Positions 34,732 to 49,874 of a stretch of 64,000 nucleotides of DNA are shown here, piece by piece; the first letter of the stretch is position 1, and each line of letters begins with the position of its first letter. The DNA is taken from NCBI GenBank assembly GCA_001600415.1, contig BCJX01000001.1:938065-1002064 (forward strand), given 5' to 3'. The position numbers and the translations under genes are program-made. Under the pieces are notes generated by a model. That model did not search any database and was not told where the DNA came from. It saw only the letters and a program-made list of their open reading frames with translations. The stretch is from Pascua guehoae (taxonomy: Eukaryota > Basidiomycota > Tremellomycetes > Trichosporonales > Trichosporonaceae).

Positions 34732-37700
34732 CCATAGAGGCACCACACGTTAACGCTTGCATGGAGCACGTCATCTTTATGAATCATACTGGTGTGACGG
34801 TTTCAGGCGGCACGGCGGTGTTCAAAGTGGACAGTGGACCACGGGACGTGCACGGATGGACGCGTGGCTGACGGGGGATCATCTGTTTGATCTGCGACGC
34901 CACGGGACGGTAACGGTCCCTGGAGGTCATCCAATGATTGCCCAGACCAAAACCTACTACCCGTACGTATATAGATTCGCTCGTGGCTCAAACAACTCGT
35001 CAGGAGGAAAAAGAGTTATTTAGCTCTGCAACCGCGCGATTGTCACACGGGTTTAGGAACAGGTTTGGCTGTGCGAGCTGCTCCGTAAGGTCGTCGCACG
35101 ACCTCGAGCACTCTTCAAGAGGTACAGGATCTAGATGACGTTCACACGCTCCACAAAAAAAAAACACGGCAGCTGCGCACCGCGGGTGCCTCCAAATATA
35201 GGCAGCCGACTGGAAACAGACAACGCGCTGCGCTCGTGTGTACACAAGCAAAGCAATGCACAACAAACTTTTGCATTCCCGTCTAAACGTTTAGGTCGCA
35301 CTTTCTACCATGGCATGTCCGTCAAGACCGCTCCGCACAAAGTGTGTTACGGTGTGTGTGCCTGGATCTGCCCCCCCAACGGGGGTGGACGTTATCCCGA
35401 AAGCGGTCGGCCCTGGTGAAGACCGAAAGGCAGGGTCTGAGGATTGGATCACAAGTCAGCTGACTTACCTCGCGAAACAACCCGGGTGTCTGATGCCCTC
35501 ATTCCTCTGCCGTTGTCGATATTTCCCGAAATACGTTATCCCGGAAAAACAAGAGTACTGCTGCGAGTTCAGCTCCACTATGCACAAACGAGTGGTGGGT
35601 CCGCTTGCATTCAGTATGCCCAAGGTAGAGGTGCTCGGACTCGGACTCAAAAATCAGACTTTCGGCCTTGTCCTCTCTACGAACATTCCTATCACTACCA
35701 AATTGAACGTTCCTCTGCGATGTTTGATACAGGGTGATTGTGAAGCATTGCATCGCTAGCCTGTTAAGCCCCACGGGGGTCCCTTGGTTAAGCTCGGATC
35801 GAGTTACGTGGTTACGCGAGATCCTGAGGGTTACGGACATTGGGCATTGAGGTGTCCCAGCTCTTGCACGCTCCAGGTCTGTGCAGAGGACGGTTGCGTC
35901 CGTGGTAGTAGCCTGTGATGATCCACACATTGGCCCAACGGCCGAACACGGAGGCAGCAAGGTACCACTCCCCTGGTTCCGGAGCGTCGCACTCTGCAGG
36001 CCATCGTAACTGTGTGTATCTACTATTATTTGCGGATTCTCCGCGGTGATAAACCCGGGGGGAGGGGCTGGCCCATAAGCGAGGGTCGCACTCGGTTGAT
36101 GGGTGTGCAGCTGTATGGTTACCGGTAGTAATGGTTGAAGAGGCTTGGCATCGTGCCTTAATTATATTCCAACGTGAAGCCAGGGGTTCTTACTCCGCTC
36201 CACTCCCGCTCGCCACCTCCGCCAGACTCGCTAAAGGCAAGTCAAAAGGGGCACATGATCTGGACGGGTCATACGCTCCTTCAGCTGTTGTCTTTCTTCC
36301 CTCGTGGTACGCCAGTATATCGTCGGGGCGCGTGCGGCAGCAAGAAATGCTATCCGCCCTCCCGACCTCATGTATGTATCAACGCGGCGTGCCTGTGGGC
36401 TCCCTGCATTTCCTTTGTTGGCGTCGTAAACGGAGCCTGGCCCAAGGCACCGGTATCTCTCGGGGCGCGGAGACTAGGTGTATCAAGGGTGGGCATACGG
36501 TGCATTCATCGACCATGGCGCAGCCAGCCCAGCCCTCTGCCGGGTAACCCAACATTAGCCCTTGACCTGCCTCGTAACCTCTTTCAACCTTTCGATACTT
36601 TCGAAGGTGGGGTGAGCAGACGATTGTTGGAGATGGCTGCAAGGATGAGGAGGTTAGCGTGGCTAACGATCCTTTGTGGCAGTATGCCTGGCCATGCCTC
36701 GCCATCGACATAGGGGATGTCGATATGCCAAGCGAACTGCTCCACCAGTAAATACACAGGGCCGCAGCCCTTCAAGGAACCACGTTGGCCTAGATGCTTG
36801 TTCCTGCAGTTGTGCGGTCACGCGCTGGTTGGAACCACCTGTAGGGACTTGAATGCCTCATCTCTGGTGTGGCGAGACAGATCATTGTGAAGGACCCCAC
36901 CAGGGGGACTATGGTGAATTTGCTATGCCCGAATAGGCCACCGCGTGGATCTCGCTACGAGACTATTTGCAGTGGCACTGATTAAGGACAGCGGGGAGAC
37001 GACAGATCCACCGTATATCAAGCGCACGCGAGGCTGGCCAGAATATCCAGCCCCACCATCGACTTAGCGAGACATGCCAAGGGCTCCAATGCTTGCCAAG
37101 GAATGATATCGAGCCCCGAGTCCGAAACTGTCGGGTGATACCACAGTGCCCAGCTTGCTCCACAGGCATCAATCGTCCACTTGTCATCCGTACCGTCTCG
37201 ATTTAAGTTTATGTCCGCACCCTGTCATGGGGAATGTTCGTAAGATGGAGGGATCATGCCGGTGAACCACATGCGGTCGGCTGCTGTTAAGCGTGTCCAG
37301 ATGCTCGATACGTGACTGAACTCTCCTGCAGCGGACTTTCGTGGCCGATAACGGAAAACACCGGCCCATTCCGAATGGGACAAGTTCAAGTGCGTCAAAG
37401 GTTCTGCACTCTGATGCATTCTTGTTTCCAATGTCCCGCCATTTCTGAGAAATGGATAACCTTGTCCATTTCTCTTGTGTTTGATCAAGGACAAATAAGT
37501 ACAAGCCAAGTGGGCTCGAGGACTGGGCGAGAGCCTTGCGACGGTCTCCTTGGACCTAAAAGCCTGTTGTGCAACAGTTGATGTTCCTCTTCATGCCACT
37601 CATCACGGTACGCTTCAACCTCCGTTCTCCAGGTACAATTAATCAACTCCCCACATCCACCCATACCCTCACTGCCCCAACATCAGCCATCGAACGCTCT

Positions 37701-39870
37701 GGGGTTTGCGACCAAGTCGGGTGGGTGGGGTTGGCATTGGCGGTTGCTTTGGTGGTCGTGTACCTCGCAGTGGAGTGCAACCGCCTTCGTGTTGGGGGGC
37801 AGACGGTCCGCTGTAACCGGACAAAGCCCCACAGCGAGCAGATTTAGCGGTAGCGAGACAAGTGGGCGGTAGCGAGGCATATGGCCAGACTCGCCCGGCA
37901 GCATTCCCCGGACATTATCCCAGTCCGGTGGCCTCGGATGGGTGGGATTGACCTGGTGCATGCGGTCCAGGAAGGGTTCCTTGTCGATCTGGTCGAGATC
38001 GATCGTCCCTCCAAACAACAGACGCGGCCGAAGGCCGAATCTCCAAGTCTGTCCGGGACAAGGTGGAGCTGCATCCGGTCTTGATACCGAGGCGCGCTTA
38101 CTCGAGAGGGCGCGTAGAGGTGGTCGACGTTGTTGCGAATTGTGCATCATGCTGGGCGGCTGGCAAAGTGCAAGGATACGTCAGCCGACAGGGAGGGGAC
38201 ACCGTCGGGACGAGGAATGTTCTACACGGCCTAGGTCTGAAGGGTTTCTATTCCGAGCCGAGGTCAAGTGACGATGTGGAAGGAGAAATGGTATACCGGT
38301 CAGAGAACAAGGTAACCAGCGCGACTGGAGTCGCTGTGTCGCTCAGTGAGTTGGGCCTGGCTATCGCGCGCACAGGCCGTATCGGTGTCTCTCTCGGCCT
38401 TGCAGATGGAAAAGGAAATGAGTGCATCCTACAACATTATTGGGTAGTGGGTACACGTTCTGAGAACTTTCCCCCCTTCCGTTGAGCACGGCAGAAGCGA
38501 AGTCGGTTGGTGAGAGGGGCAATGGCGAGAGTCTCCCGGCAAATAGGTAGATTTACGTTGTAGGCCATTTGAGAATAGTGAAGGAGAGCGCGCACAAATA
38601 AATGTCCGGGGAATCTAGAAGGGAATCTAGACGCTGGCGTCTCTTACGGTTGTACAGGTCGCCGCACAGAATGCTGTTAAGCCCCAAACATCCAAGTTCC
38701 CGGACCCATGGCAGCTTGATTAATTTCAAGTTTACCCCCTATCTTCACGCAGTTACAAAACGCTGTCATACCCCATTAAATGAACAACAGCTCTCCTTGA
38801 GGCGCGCACCGGGGAGGCCTCGGTGTCCGAATGAAAGTTCCATTCGTACGGCAGGATGTCTAAGACTCCACTAGTCTAGTTGGGGAGGGATTGTCCCCCC
38901 CTTGGTCTAAAGCATGGCAATGACTGCTGTACTCTCGACATCGGTCGAGAATTGGGAAGCTTGTGCAATCAAGTTACGTGTAGACGCTCCCTAAAGTGGA
39001 AACCATTGTCACCTATCGGCGTTTGATCTGGACGTGTGGATGTGAACGAAGTATGACTGGGTGGCTCGAACCAGTCTCCTCCGTGCTACACTCTCGCTGT
39101 CACCAACATAGTGACCAGCTGTGATCCGCCCCTTGAGCGTGGCAGCAATCATTTTGACCACACCCTTATTCCATTGCTATCTGCGGCGGCTCCAGGTGCC
39201 ACTGCAAGAATGGAACGCATAGATGTCGTCCAGGAGCGAACGGCGAAGCGTCTGTCGTTACGTAAAGTATACATGCCGCAAGGCTGGCTTGCTTTGCATG
39301 ATCATGGGGCAAGTCTCAAGGACAAGGGGTGCGATGACACAGGGCATTATTGTAATTCAGGTGGCAGGTACCCGCCAGGCCCGACCCGTTTCAACCAGCA
39401 CATTCAGCCAAGACCACAGAGCAGACATTGTCCTGTGCACCCGAGCTGAAGGAAGATGCCTAACATTTTGGGGTTCCGGACTTCTGGGTATCCCTCTCTT
39501 GACCTCCGCGATGGCTCGGTTATTGTTTTTATCTGTGGCAAGTCTCTTGCTCAGTAGAGAGAGGTGACGGAGCGAATTGCAAGGCGCAGAATCGGGGCGG
39601 TGCCACACGGCTGTTCCAAAGTGTGGCTGCTAGCCGTGCCAGGACAACAGGGGCAACGGGGAACGTGTGGCAGACACATCCAGGAAAGACGTGTATGGCG
39701 GGTGCCAACTAGTAAAGTTGGGAGACTGAACCTTGTTCGGTCCCGACAAAATGGGTCAACTTCAGCTGCTGCAAGGCCCACCGAGTCTACGTTTTGGCGC
39801 AACTGCGTAAGGTCTGGGTCCGGTTGTTTAAACGGCGCCCACTCGTCCGTTCAAACGCAGCTAGTGCTTG

Positions 39871-39901
39871 CGGGTGACTAACCCCAGTGGTTAGTCACCC
39901 G
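39871..39901. repeat. Perfect inverted repeat, 13-bp arms, 5-nt loop
   Basis: CGGGTGACTAACC (39871-39883) and GGTTAGTCACCCG (39889-39901) are exact reverse complements around CCAGT. No T-run follows and there is no adjacent gene. Confidence 0.93.
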
Positions 39902-41068
39902 TACCTGCATCCTGCAAGGGATGTGCACTCTACTTAGACGAGAGAAATGCCCACATCACGCGTGTGCGAGCTTAGACGACATCCCTCTCGTGTCACATCC
40001 GACACTCGAACTCAAATGTCCTGATAGTCTTTACCCAAAAGTCATGATGGTCTCTACTTCAGCGAGCGGATGAGCACCTCACAGACAATGCCATACCCGC
40101 GAACGAAGAAGGGCGCATGGGGAGGTGGGCACTGTTCAGGTCCACTTTTCGGTTTCTTTCTTTTGTATCATACTCTGATGATTCTTCCGGGCGCGCTGCT
40201 ACTCGGAAGAGCTCGGAAGTGGCGATTCAGCCATCTTACAGGACATGGACTTGGCGGTGGAGACAAACCATAACTCACGTGTAAGTTACATGGAGGGAGG
40301 ATCGCACGGGGAAACACACTCGCACACCCATAGGAGGAACGGAGGACACATACTGCAAGCTTTGTGGCCAACCATCGCGCCATTGAATTGATCCAGACAG
40401 CGTCTACAGATTGGCAAGAGTGGCCGAAAGCACCTGTATCAAGGGGGCAAGTTCATTGATGGGTTGCTCGGCAAAGCTCAAAGCTGTCATCCTCACACAC
40501 ACCCCCGACAAACTACCTGCCCACACGCCGCGGGCTCGAAAGTCACCAGTTCACAGCCTGCCCAACGATGCCTGGGAATCACCCGCAAGCGTCCGTTTGA
40601 TCACGTACCCACCACAAACAGCCAGAACAAGGCGGCCTGCTGTGGGCGCCTCTCATCCATTGCCACTAGCCCACTGCTGCTTTTTCGTAGACAGAGAAGG
40701 ACCTTGACTTGCGATGTCAACGAGAAGCCAGAATTCGTATGACAGGCTCAGTGGGTCGTTGTTTGAGTCGTCGCGTTGTAGACTGGGGCTGAGCGAGTTT
40801 CCCGATTGAGATCAAAGTCCAACGGGATCCGGCGTCGGAACCTTATGCGGAGATCAGTGTCAGGGTCGCGACTTGCATCAGAAGCGTCATCACCTTTCAA
40901 GTTGTCGTCCTGGAAAGTGAGGCCGAGCTTCACGCCGGTAATGCCTACCGACTCAAGTCCACCAACGACGCCAGCCAACGCCTCGTTCCTCGTTGCACAA
41001 TGTACATGCCCTGTTCTAACAAAAAGAAAACACCGCTACTCTCTAAGTTTTTGTCCCCTACAAACCGC

Positions 41069-43730
41069 CTATTGGCTCCAGCTCTCCATGCCGATGTACT
41101 CGACGCCGGGCTTGGCAATGACCTCACCCATGACGAACGCGCTTGGCTCTCCCGACTCGTGGAGGCTCTTGAGCGCGGCATCGACCTGGTCCTTGGCGAC
41201 GAGGATGACCATACCGACACCGCAGTTGAAGGTGCGGGCCATCTCGGACGGGGCAATGTTGCCGGCGGTCATGAGCCAGCGGAAGAAGGCAGGGAGCTTC
41301 CAGGTGTTGAGGTCGATCTTGACACCGAGCCCGGGGTGTTCCGTGAAGACGCGGGGCACGTTCTCGGTGAAGCCGCCGCCAGTGATGTGGCTCATGCCCT
41401 TGAAGAGGCCGGCGCGGATACCGGGGAGAAGGGGCTTGATGTACAACCTGGTAGGGGTGAGGAGGGAGTCGCCAACGGTGCTCTCAGCGTCCCATGGCGC
41501 CTTGGCGTTAAAGGACAAGCCCGCACGGGTGACAACCTTGCGGATGAGCGAGAATCCGTTCGAGTGGGCACCCGAGGACGGCAGACCGATGAGAACGTCG
41601 CCCGCAGCGAGGTTGGGCTTGGGGAGCATCTGGTCACGCTCGACGGCACCGACGGCGAAGCCCGCGAGGTCGTAGTCGTCGCCGTGGTACATGCCGGGCA
41701 TCTCGGCAGTCTCGCCACCAATGAGGGCACAGCCCGCGCCGAGGCAGCCCTCGGCAATACCAGTGACAACGTCGGTGGCAACGGGGACGTCGAGCTTGGA
41801 GCACGCAAAGTAGTCGAGGAAGTAGAGGGGCTCGGCACCCTGGACAATGAGGTCGTTGACGCTCATGGCCACAAGGTCGATACCGACCGTCGAGTGCTTG
41901 CCGTGGTCGAGCGCAACGCGGAGCTTGGTGCCCACACCGTCCGTGCCCGACACGAGGACGGGGTCGCGGAAGCCCGTCGCCTTGAGGTCGAAGGCTCCAC
42001 CGAAACCGCCAATCTCGCCGTTCGCACCGGGGCGGCGCGTGGCCTTGACCACAGGCTTGATGGCATCCACAAGCGCATTGCCGGCGTCGACGTCGACACC
42101 CGCAGCAGCGTAGGTGAGCGCCTCCCGGGTAGCGACAGTCTTGCTCGGACCAGCCGGAGCCTCAGCAGAGAGTGCGCGGTACGCGATGTCGCGGCGGATC
42201 GTCTTTCCCTTGAACTCGACGGCGTCGACACCCTTGTACGCGAGGTCAACGGCACCACGAAGGGTGGGTGCCACAGCAGCGACCGCAAGCACACGGCCAC
42301 CATCCGTCACAAGCTGGCCAGAGGCCTCCTTGGTGCCAGCGTGGAAAACGACAACACCTGCTAGGTCAGCACAACGGCAAGGAAGTGGTAGAACCCACCC
42401 TGAGGAACCTCGCCAACGGTCATGGGAACGCCCTTGGGGTAGCTGCCCGGGTAGCCCTCCGAGGCGCAGACGACAGAGACGGCGTAGCCGTCGCGGTAGC
42501 CGAGCTTGACCGAGTCGAGGCGACGCTCAACACAGGCGAGCATGACCTCGGCAAGGTCAGTCTCGTCGTTGAGAAGAAGCATGAGCGCCTGGGTCTCGGG
42601 GTCACCGAAGCGGACGTTGTACTCGAGGACCTTGGGGCCGTCGACCGTGAGCATGAAGCCGGTGAAAAGGAGGCCGACAAAGGGGTGGCCATCCTGGCGC
42701 ATTCCACGGATAGTAGGCTCGAGCGACTCCTTGACGATGCGCTCCATAACCTCAGCGGTCGCGACGGGGGCCGGGGCGTACGCGCCCATGCCACCAGTGT
42801 TGAGGCCAGTGTCACCCTCGCCGATGCGCTTGTGGTCCTGCGCGGCGGGCATGGGGACAATCGTGTAACCGTCCGAGAAGGCAAGGACAGAGACTTCGGG
42901 GCCGGTGAGGAACTCCTCGATAACGACCTCGTCACCCGCGTCACCAAACTCCTTGTCAACCATGACCGTCTTGAGCGCCTGGAGCGCCTCGGCCTCCGTC
43001 TCGGGGATAAGCACACCCTTGCCAGCGGCAAGACCCGAGGCCTTGATCACGCAGCGCTTCGAGGGGAAGGTGGGCGTGACGGTCTTGATGTACTTGACGG
43101 CGGCGTCGTACTGCGACGAAGTGAAAGCCTCGAACGCAGCCGTGGGGATGTGGTGGCGCGCCATGAACACCTTGGACAGCGCCTTGGAGCCCTCGAGGAG
43201 CGCCGCCGCGGGCGAGGGGCCGAAGACGGCAATGCCGGCTGTCGTGTCAGTGGACGGCAAGTCGATATGGGAATGTGTGCACAGAGAACGACCAAAGGTA
43301 TAGGGGATGGCAGCTGGCAATGAAGGACGTGCCCTGTCCTGCCGTTGACCAACTGCACCCCCATCCATTCCTCTGGGGCCACACATTTCTCCGCACAGGA
43401 GAGGCATTTTCCCTACGCACCCTTGCGGAACACCTCCTCGGCGCCGTCAACAAGCGGCTGCTCGGGGCCGGGGACGACGAGGTTGACCTTGTTCTCCTTT
43501 GCGAACGCAGTGATGCCCTCGTATCCCGCCTTGCCGCCCCAGGGCGCGGCGACGTTCTTGACCTTGCTGCCGAGGAGCGCAGTGCCACCGTTGCCGGGCG
43601 CGACGAGGACGCGAGCAACGCGCGGCGACTGCGCGAGCTTGTAGGCGAGAGCGTGCTCGCGCCCACCCGCTCCGAGGAGGAGGACGGTGAGGTCGGTCGC
43701 CGGAGCGGGGAAGGTGGTCGGCTCAGCCAT
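41069..43730 (-). CDS. ADE5,7: Bifunctional GAR synthetase / AIR synthetase
   Basis: Catalyses two steps of de novo purine synthesis in the cytosol: phosphoribosylamine plus glycine to GAR, and FGAM to AIR. Three minus-strand exons: 43730-43421, 43238-42399, 42360-41069, giving 813 residues, the fungal fusion length. GARS half (about 1-435): [20 protein letters not shown] at the start, [12 protein letters not shown], the ATP-grasp region [42 protein letters not shown] half (about 455-813): [87 protein letters not shown]. The third enzyme of the animal fusion (GART) is absent, as in yeast. Divergent from the phosphoglucomutase gene. A C14 run lies on the sense strand 14 nt before the ATG. Confidence 0.97.
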
Positions 43731-44475
43731 GGTGGTGAGGGGCGGGGGGGGGGGGGGTGGTAGTTGTGCTGATTGCACGAGACGGGCAGGCGCGGGTACA
43801 GGCTTTTGCTATCGGAGTCGATCGAGGAAAAAGATAATTCTTGGAAAGTGGAGGTCACGTTAGTACCACGTGCGTGCCACTGCGACGGCGTTATGTCTCA
43901 CGTCTGATATCGCCGGGGTGCGTGCCGCCGCCCGTGCCGCCGGCGGCTGTGGACTTGGCGGCAGTTGGCCAGGTGGGTGGTGCCTGAGTGGGGCGCTGAA
44001 AACGTCGAGAGCCTGGCTACAGGTGGCCTGGAGCGTGCTGAAGCAATTTGAATTGACGTCCAAGTAAGTAGTCTTGCAAGACCGAGGTCTTGGCCTATCA
44101 GGATCGAGAGATCGGCCCGTGCCGCCGATGCCGCTTGCCGCGTTCAGCCGCCCAGCTTGGTATGGCTGGCAGCTGACATTGGGCACACCAACACTGGCAC
44201 GAGGTAAATGACCCTCCCCACCCCCCCAGCCCAGCAACCCTTACCCCGCTCTCCTGCGTGTCATTCGGCCATGGCATCCCTTGACATCGTCACTGGTGCA
44301 CTCGTGCTGCCTGCCCCACACGACGGGTTCCACACACACACACACACACATCCTTATAACCCCGCCCTCTTTGACTCTTCCTTCTCACCACCACCTTAGA
44401 AGAGTATCGCTCTCACTCTCTTCTCTCTTCTCTCTCTTCATCCCCTTCCTCCCTCTCGACAAAAGGACCATCAAT
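43731..44475. promoter_or_regulatory. Shared divergent promoter, ADE5,7 and phosphoglucomutase
   Basis: The 745-bp spacer holds both 5' leaders. G14 at 43744-43757 is in the ADE5,7 leader. On the other side are a CA tract (44331-44350), TTATAA at 44354-44359 and a CT-rich leader (44410-44460) for the phosphoglucomutase gene. Confidence 0.6.
43744..43757. repeat. G14 tract in the ADE5,7 leader
   Basis: Fourteen G on the plus strand, so C14 on the ADE5,7 sense strand, 14 nt before the ATG. Confidence 0.95.
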
Positions 44476-46500
<2,025 letters not shown>

Positions 46501-49100
46501 ACATCCAGGAACGAGCGGGAAGGATTAAGGGATATGGGGATGGTTGGCCCAAAGATGCATTCGAGTTTGTGACCGGAATGAGTCAGAAGAGGCAAGAATT
46601 GCAGGAATGCGCTTGTTGGACATGGCCTGCAGGCACTGGGCCTGAGCGATAGACCCTCGTTCCTGTGCTTCCCGCATCGCGATCTCGACTGGCACATGAC
46701 ATGCTGGGCCCCTGCGCCATCGCGTACTGCAAGAGCATGAGAATGACTGGTGCGATGGCCGGAGCAGAGTGGAACCACTCGCCTCATTTTCTATGGAAAC
46801 GTTCCGGATGTCCAAAGATGTCAGTGTTCGACCGCGCGTCTCCACTCATTGTCCAACACCTTCCCGATCTCCCTGTCTGCAAAGTCCAGGCCGCGCCTGC
46901 GTCTGTCTGCGACATACCAGCATACCGCTCGTACGTCACTTAGTCTGTGGACTGTTCGTTCACTTGCTGTGCCAGACACGGCGTGATGAACACAATAGCG
47001 TCGGACCCAATCTTCAGGCCACAACAGAGTTTATGGCGTTCGGGACGCGTTCGTCGTCGCATGTCATGTGCTCGTGTGAAATGGGCATGCCAACCTTGCT
47101 CGATTCGGACGTAGAGCTTGATTCGACGAGGTAATGGAGGACTGTTCGGCCCCACCAAGCCACCAAAGCTAAACCCAGACGTTCGTGCATGCATGCATGC
47201 CGCAGACTGGGTTCACTGTCTGTGCACCGTAGCCCAACCACGCCACTATGCCACGATGCCACTACCACTGCCACTGCCACTCTTCTGTACTCCAAAGAGT
47301 GTGTCGCCCACGTCTGCGGTCGAGACCACCCCCGGGCCCCATTCCCCCCAGTCCCGCTTCCGCACCGGCCTGGCCTATTCCTGGTTCTGGTCATCCCGCA
47401 GAGAGGAACAGAGGTGCTTGACATCATTTGACAGCATGAAACACAGCTCGGGACGTCGGAAACTTGAAATTTTCTGGACAATCACCCAGTTTGGAAGGAA
47501 TCTCGGCATTGGTCGTTTTGGGATGCGTGTGTGTCGTGCCGTATGGTATCTGCTGTTTGGAAGGCAAGACGTTGCATGACGTGTGCCGTTGCGCGATTCA
47601 CGTCCAGTTTAACGGAATGCAACGAGCGCCCGCCGTAGGATATCGGCGGCTGTTGTGTGAGCGCCGAAATGGAAGACCCGTTACGCACGATAATGGTTTG
47701 TTAGAGCCCAGAGTGTGTTCACGTAACCCGCCAATCGGCTGCGAGCCGTTGTGCCCGGTGTTGATGACTTTGAGCAGGCCATCACAGCAGCGGCGGCGGC
47801 GAGATGGACAATAATGCGGTCCCTGCCGAGGAAACCGTACCCGAGCTTGGCTGGGAATGGAACGACGAGGGGTTCAGAATTATCAAGCTGGGGCTAAGGC
47901 ATTTTGGCAGGGTGGTCGTGCTAACCCGTCCGTCTCTTGTCCTCGGGCTCTGGGGAATCAGTGTATTGTTGGCGCTTGGGCACGGGTTGGCAGCTCTGGG
48001 AGTGCAGGTGGTTATGGCACACGCTCTTGCACATCTTCCAGAATGTCAGTCACGGTAGAACGAGTCACGGTGACCGGACGGGATGACGAATGCAAGATGA
48101 TTTTCCACGATGAGTTTCGAGAATATCGGCGCCGTATGTCTCCCTCTGTCAATGTCGATCTCCTGCGGGTTATGAATGACCCTAAACGCATGTCAATATC
48201 CACGGGAGGTACACCAACAATCTCTGGGCGGTGGTGGGTTCCTAGTCCATCCGCTTTGGCCTAAAAATACTCTGGACCGTCCACAGAGCGTTATCCGCCG
48301 CATTATGTTCAGTATGACACGCGATAAAGTTGTTCGCTAGCGTTCATCGCAGGTTGCACATCTGTACTTGAGGGACCAACATGTAAGCAGTTCTATCTCC
48401 AAACCCATCGTTGCAGTTGCAGTCATCAAGTGCGAAAGAAAATGCAGTTCTTGTCCCATGGCAGTGTCTCAGTGTTGACAGCACCGAATATTGCCCCGCC
48501 TGCTGCCGTCGGAGATAAGGACACGACCAATCGTTCGTGTATGACCGTCAATCTTTCGCGTATGCTTGTCATACGGCCTGTCTCGGGCACCTAAGCGGGA
48601 GGGAAACACACATCGCGTTGGTTGGGCACCATTGCCGACGGAGCTACTGACTGAGTGATCCACCTGGACCTACTTTCCGGAGGCTGGTAGATATGCTAAC
48701 GCTACTGGTAAAGGAGCTTGACAACTGCGCTACACCAAAGGGTGGTCAGTAATCAGCAATCACGCACTGATCGCCCTCATTTAGACTGTGGAACACGAGC
48801 TAACAGCCGAATTCCACTGGGCGGTCCACTTACAGGCCGACACACAAAGGTGACATCGAAGGGCTAATGAGCGTTGTTCAATCCCCACTGGACATTGAGG
48901 GTTATCCGTTATCAGGCTCGGTTGGGTCGGGTGGAAGCTCGGTGGGGTTGAGTTCATTATGCTGGCACCGATGCTGGCATGCGAAAGGTTTGGGATCCTG
49001 GGGCGCTCCATGTCCACCCCGGTTTTTCAGGTTTGTCCACCCTGCAGATGTAATTGTAATCGCATATTGTAATGGAAGATAATATCCCCACCACCACCAA

Positions 49101-49169
49101 ACCCCCTAACCCCCTAAACCCCCTAACCTCCCTAATCCCCTAACCTCCCTAACCCCCTAACCTGCCTAA
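49101..49169. repeat. Interstitial telomere-like repeats (CCCCCTAA type)
   Basis: Eight consecutive 8-9-bp units: CCCCCTAA four times (one with an extra A), TCCCCTAA once, CCTCCCTAA twice and CCTGCCTAA once. The complement TTAGGGGG resembles the TTAG(3-5) telomere repeat reported for Cryptococcus. The decay of units suggests an old internal copy. Confidence 0.85.
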
Positions 49170-49789
49170 CTAAAGAGAGCTTCAGTTGGAGTGATGGTGC
49201 ATTGGGAAATTGTGGTTGAAGTTTGGGTGTGCCACTTGCAGTTTTGTAATCGGCTTCATTAGAAAATACTCTAGGGTGGACAAACGCGGAAAACTGGGGT
49301 GGACAGCAGAAGCGCCCGGATCCTGGACTGGTGTTGGACGTCAGGGGGGTCAGCCTCGTGGTGTCCGAACTCGTCGGTCTTTGTGCATTTGAGGGATCGA
49401 AAAGCAAGTTTTGGCTCTCAGCTGTCTGCTTGTGGTTTGTGGTGCGTACCGCTCAAAAGTCATGCTGTGCCTCTTGGGCTTGCTAGGGTTTGCCCTGGGG
49501 CAGTGCGGTGCACCAACGACGCCAAGCCCAAGGTGGGTGGCGCTGGCTGTGTTCTGGCACCCGAAATGCTGTCGAATGGACCACGAACCTGGACCCAACG
49601 GCCGAGAGAAAAAAAGCATGCCATGGCAAGGCGATGGCGATGGCAATCCATCCATCTGGCCCAGTCCAGACCAGTGGAGCCCAACGCGCAATCCAGTCGA
49701 ACAGCTCATCCGTGCGGTGGGTCTGTGGGCCTCATGACCTGATGGCTGATGTCTTTTCTTTTTTGCTTTGGCATGGCTGAATATGGCAA

Positions 49790-49874
49790 AGCTAGTTTGG
49801 GAAAAAAGGACAAACGTAAACGTCGGTGCAGAGCTAGTTTGGGAAAACAGACGTCGAAAATGTAGACGTCGGTG
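49790..49874. repeat. Imperfect direct repeat, about 42 bp, two copies
   Basis: Copies begin AGCTAGTTTGGGAAAA at 49790 and 49832 and both end in GACGTCGGTG- or AACGTCGGTG-like sequence. Confidence 0.85.

Larger units (their letters stand above)
34196..41068. other. Second long gene-poor stretch
   Basis: About 6.9 kb with only scattered short ORFs in all frames. It holds a CA microsatellite (34685-34727), the 13-bp-arm hairpin at 39871-39901, and the ADE5,7 3' UTR at the right end. No reverse transcriptase, integrase, transposase or terminal repeat was recognised. The base composition looks less GC-rich than the genes. It might be a decayed transposon region or hold unspliced non-coding RNA, but nothing seen proves either. 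Confidence 0.5.

Noticed and set aside
34196..40740. Search for LTR or DNA transposon proteins in the gene-poor stretch
   Set aside because: No reverse transcriptase, integrase, RNase H or transposase motif and no paired terminal repeats were seen.
41000..42364. 454-codon plus-strand ORF opposite ADE5,7 (continued by another at 42268-43323)
   Set aside because: Antisense shadow of the highly biased AIRS and GARS coding sequence.
47804..48058. 84-codon ORF with one hydrophobic segment
   Set aside because: No family, overlapping open frames of similar quality and no splice context; likely chance.
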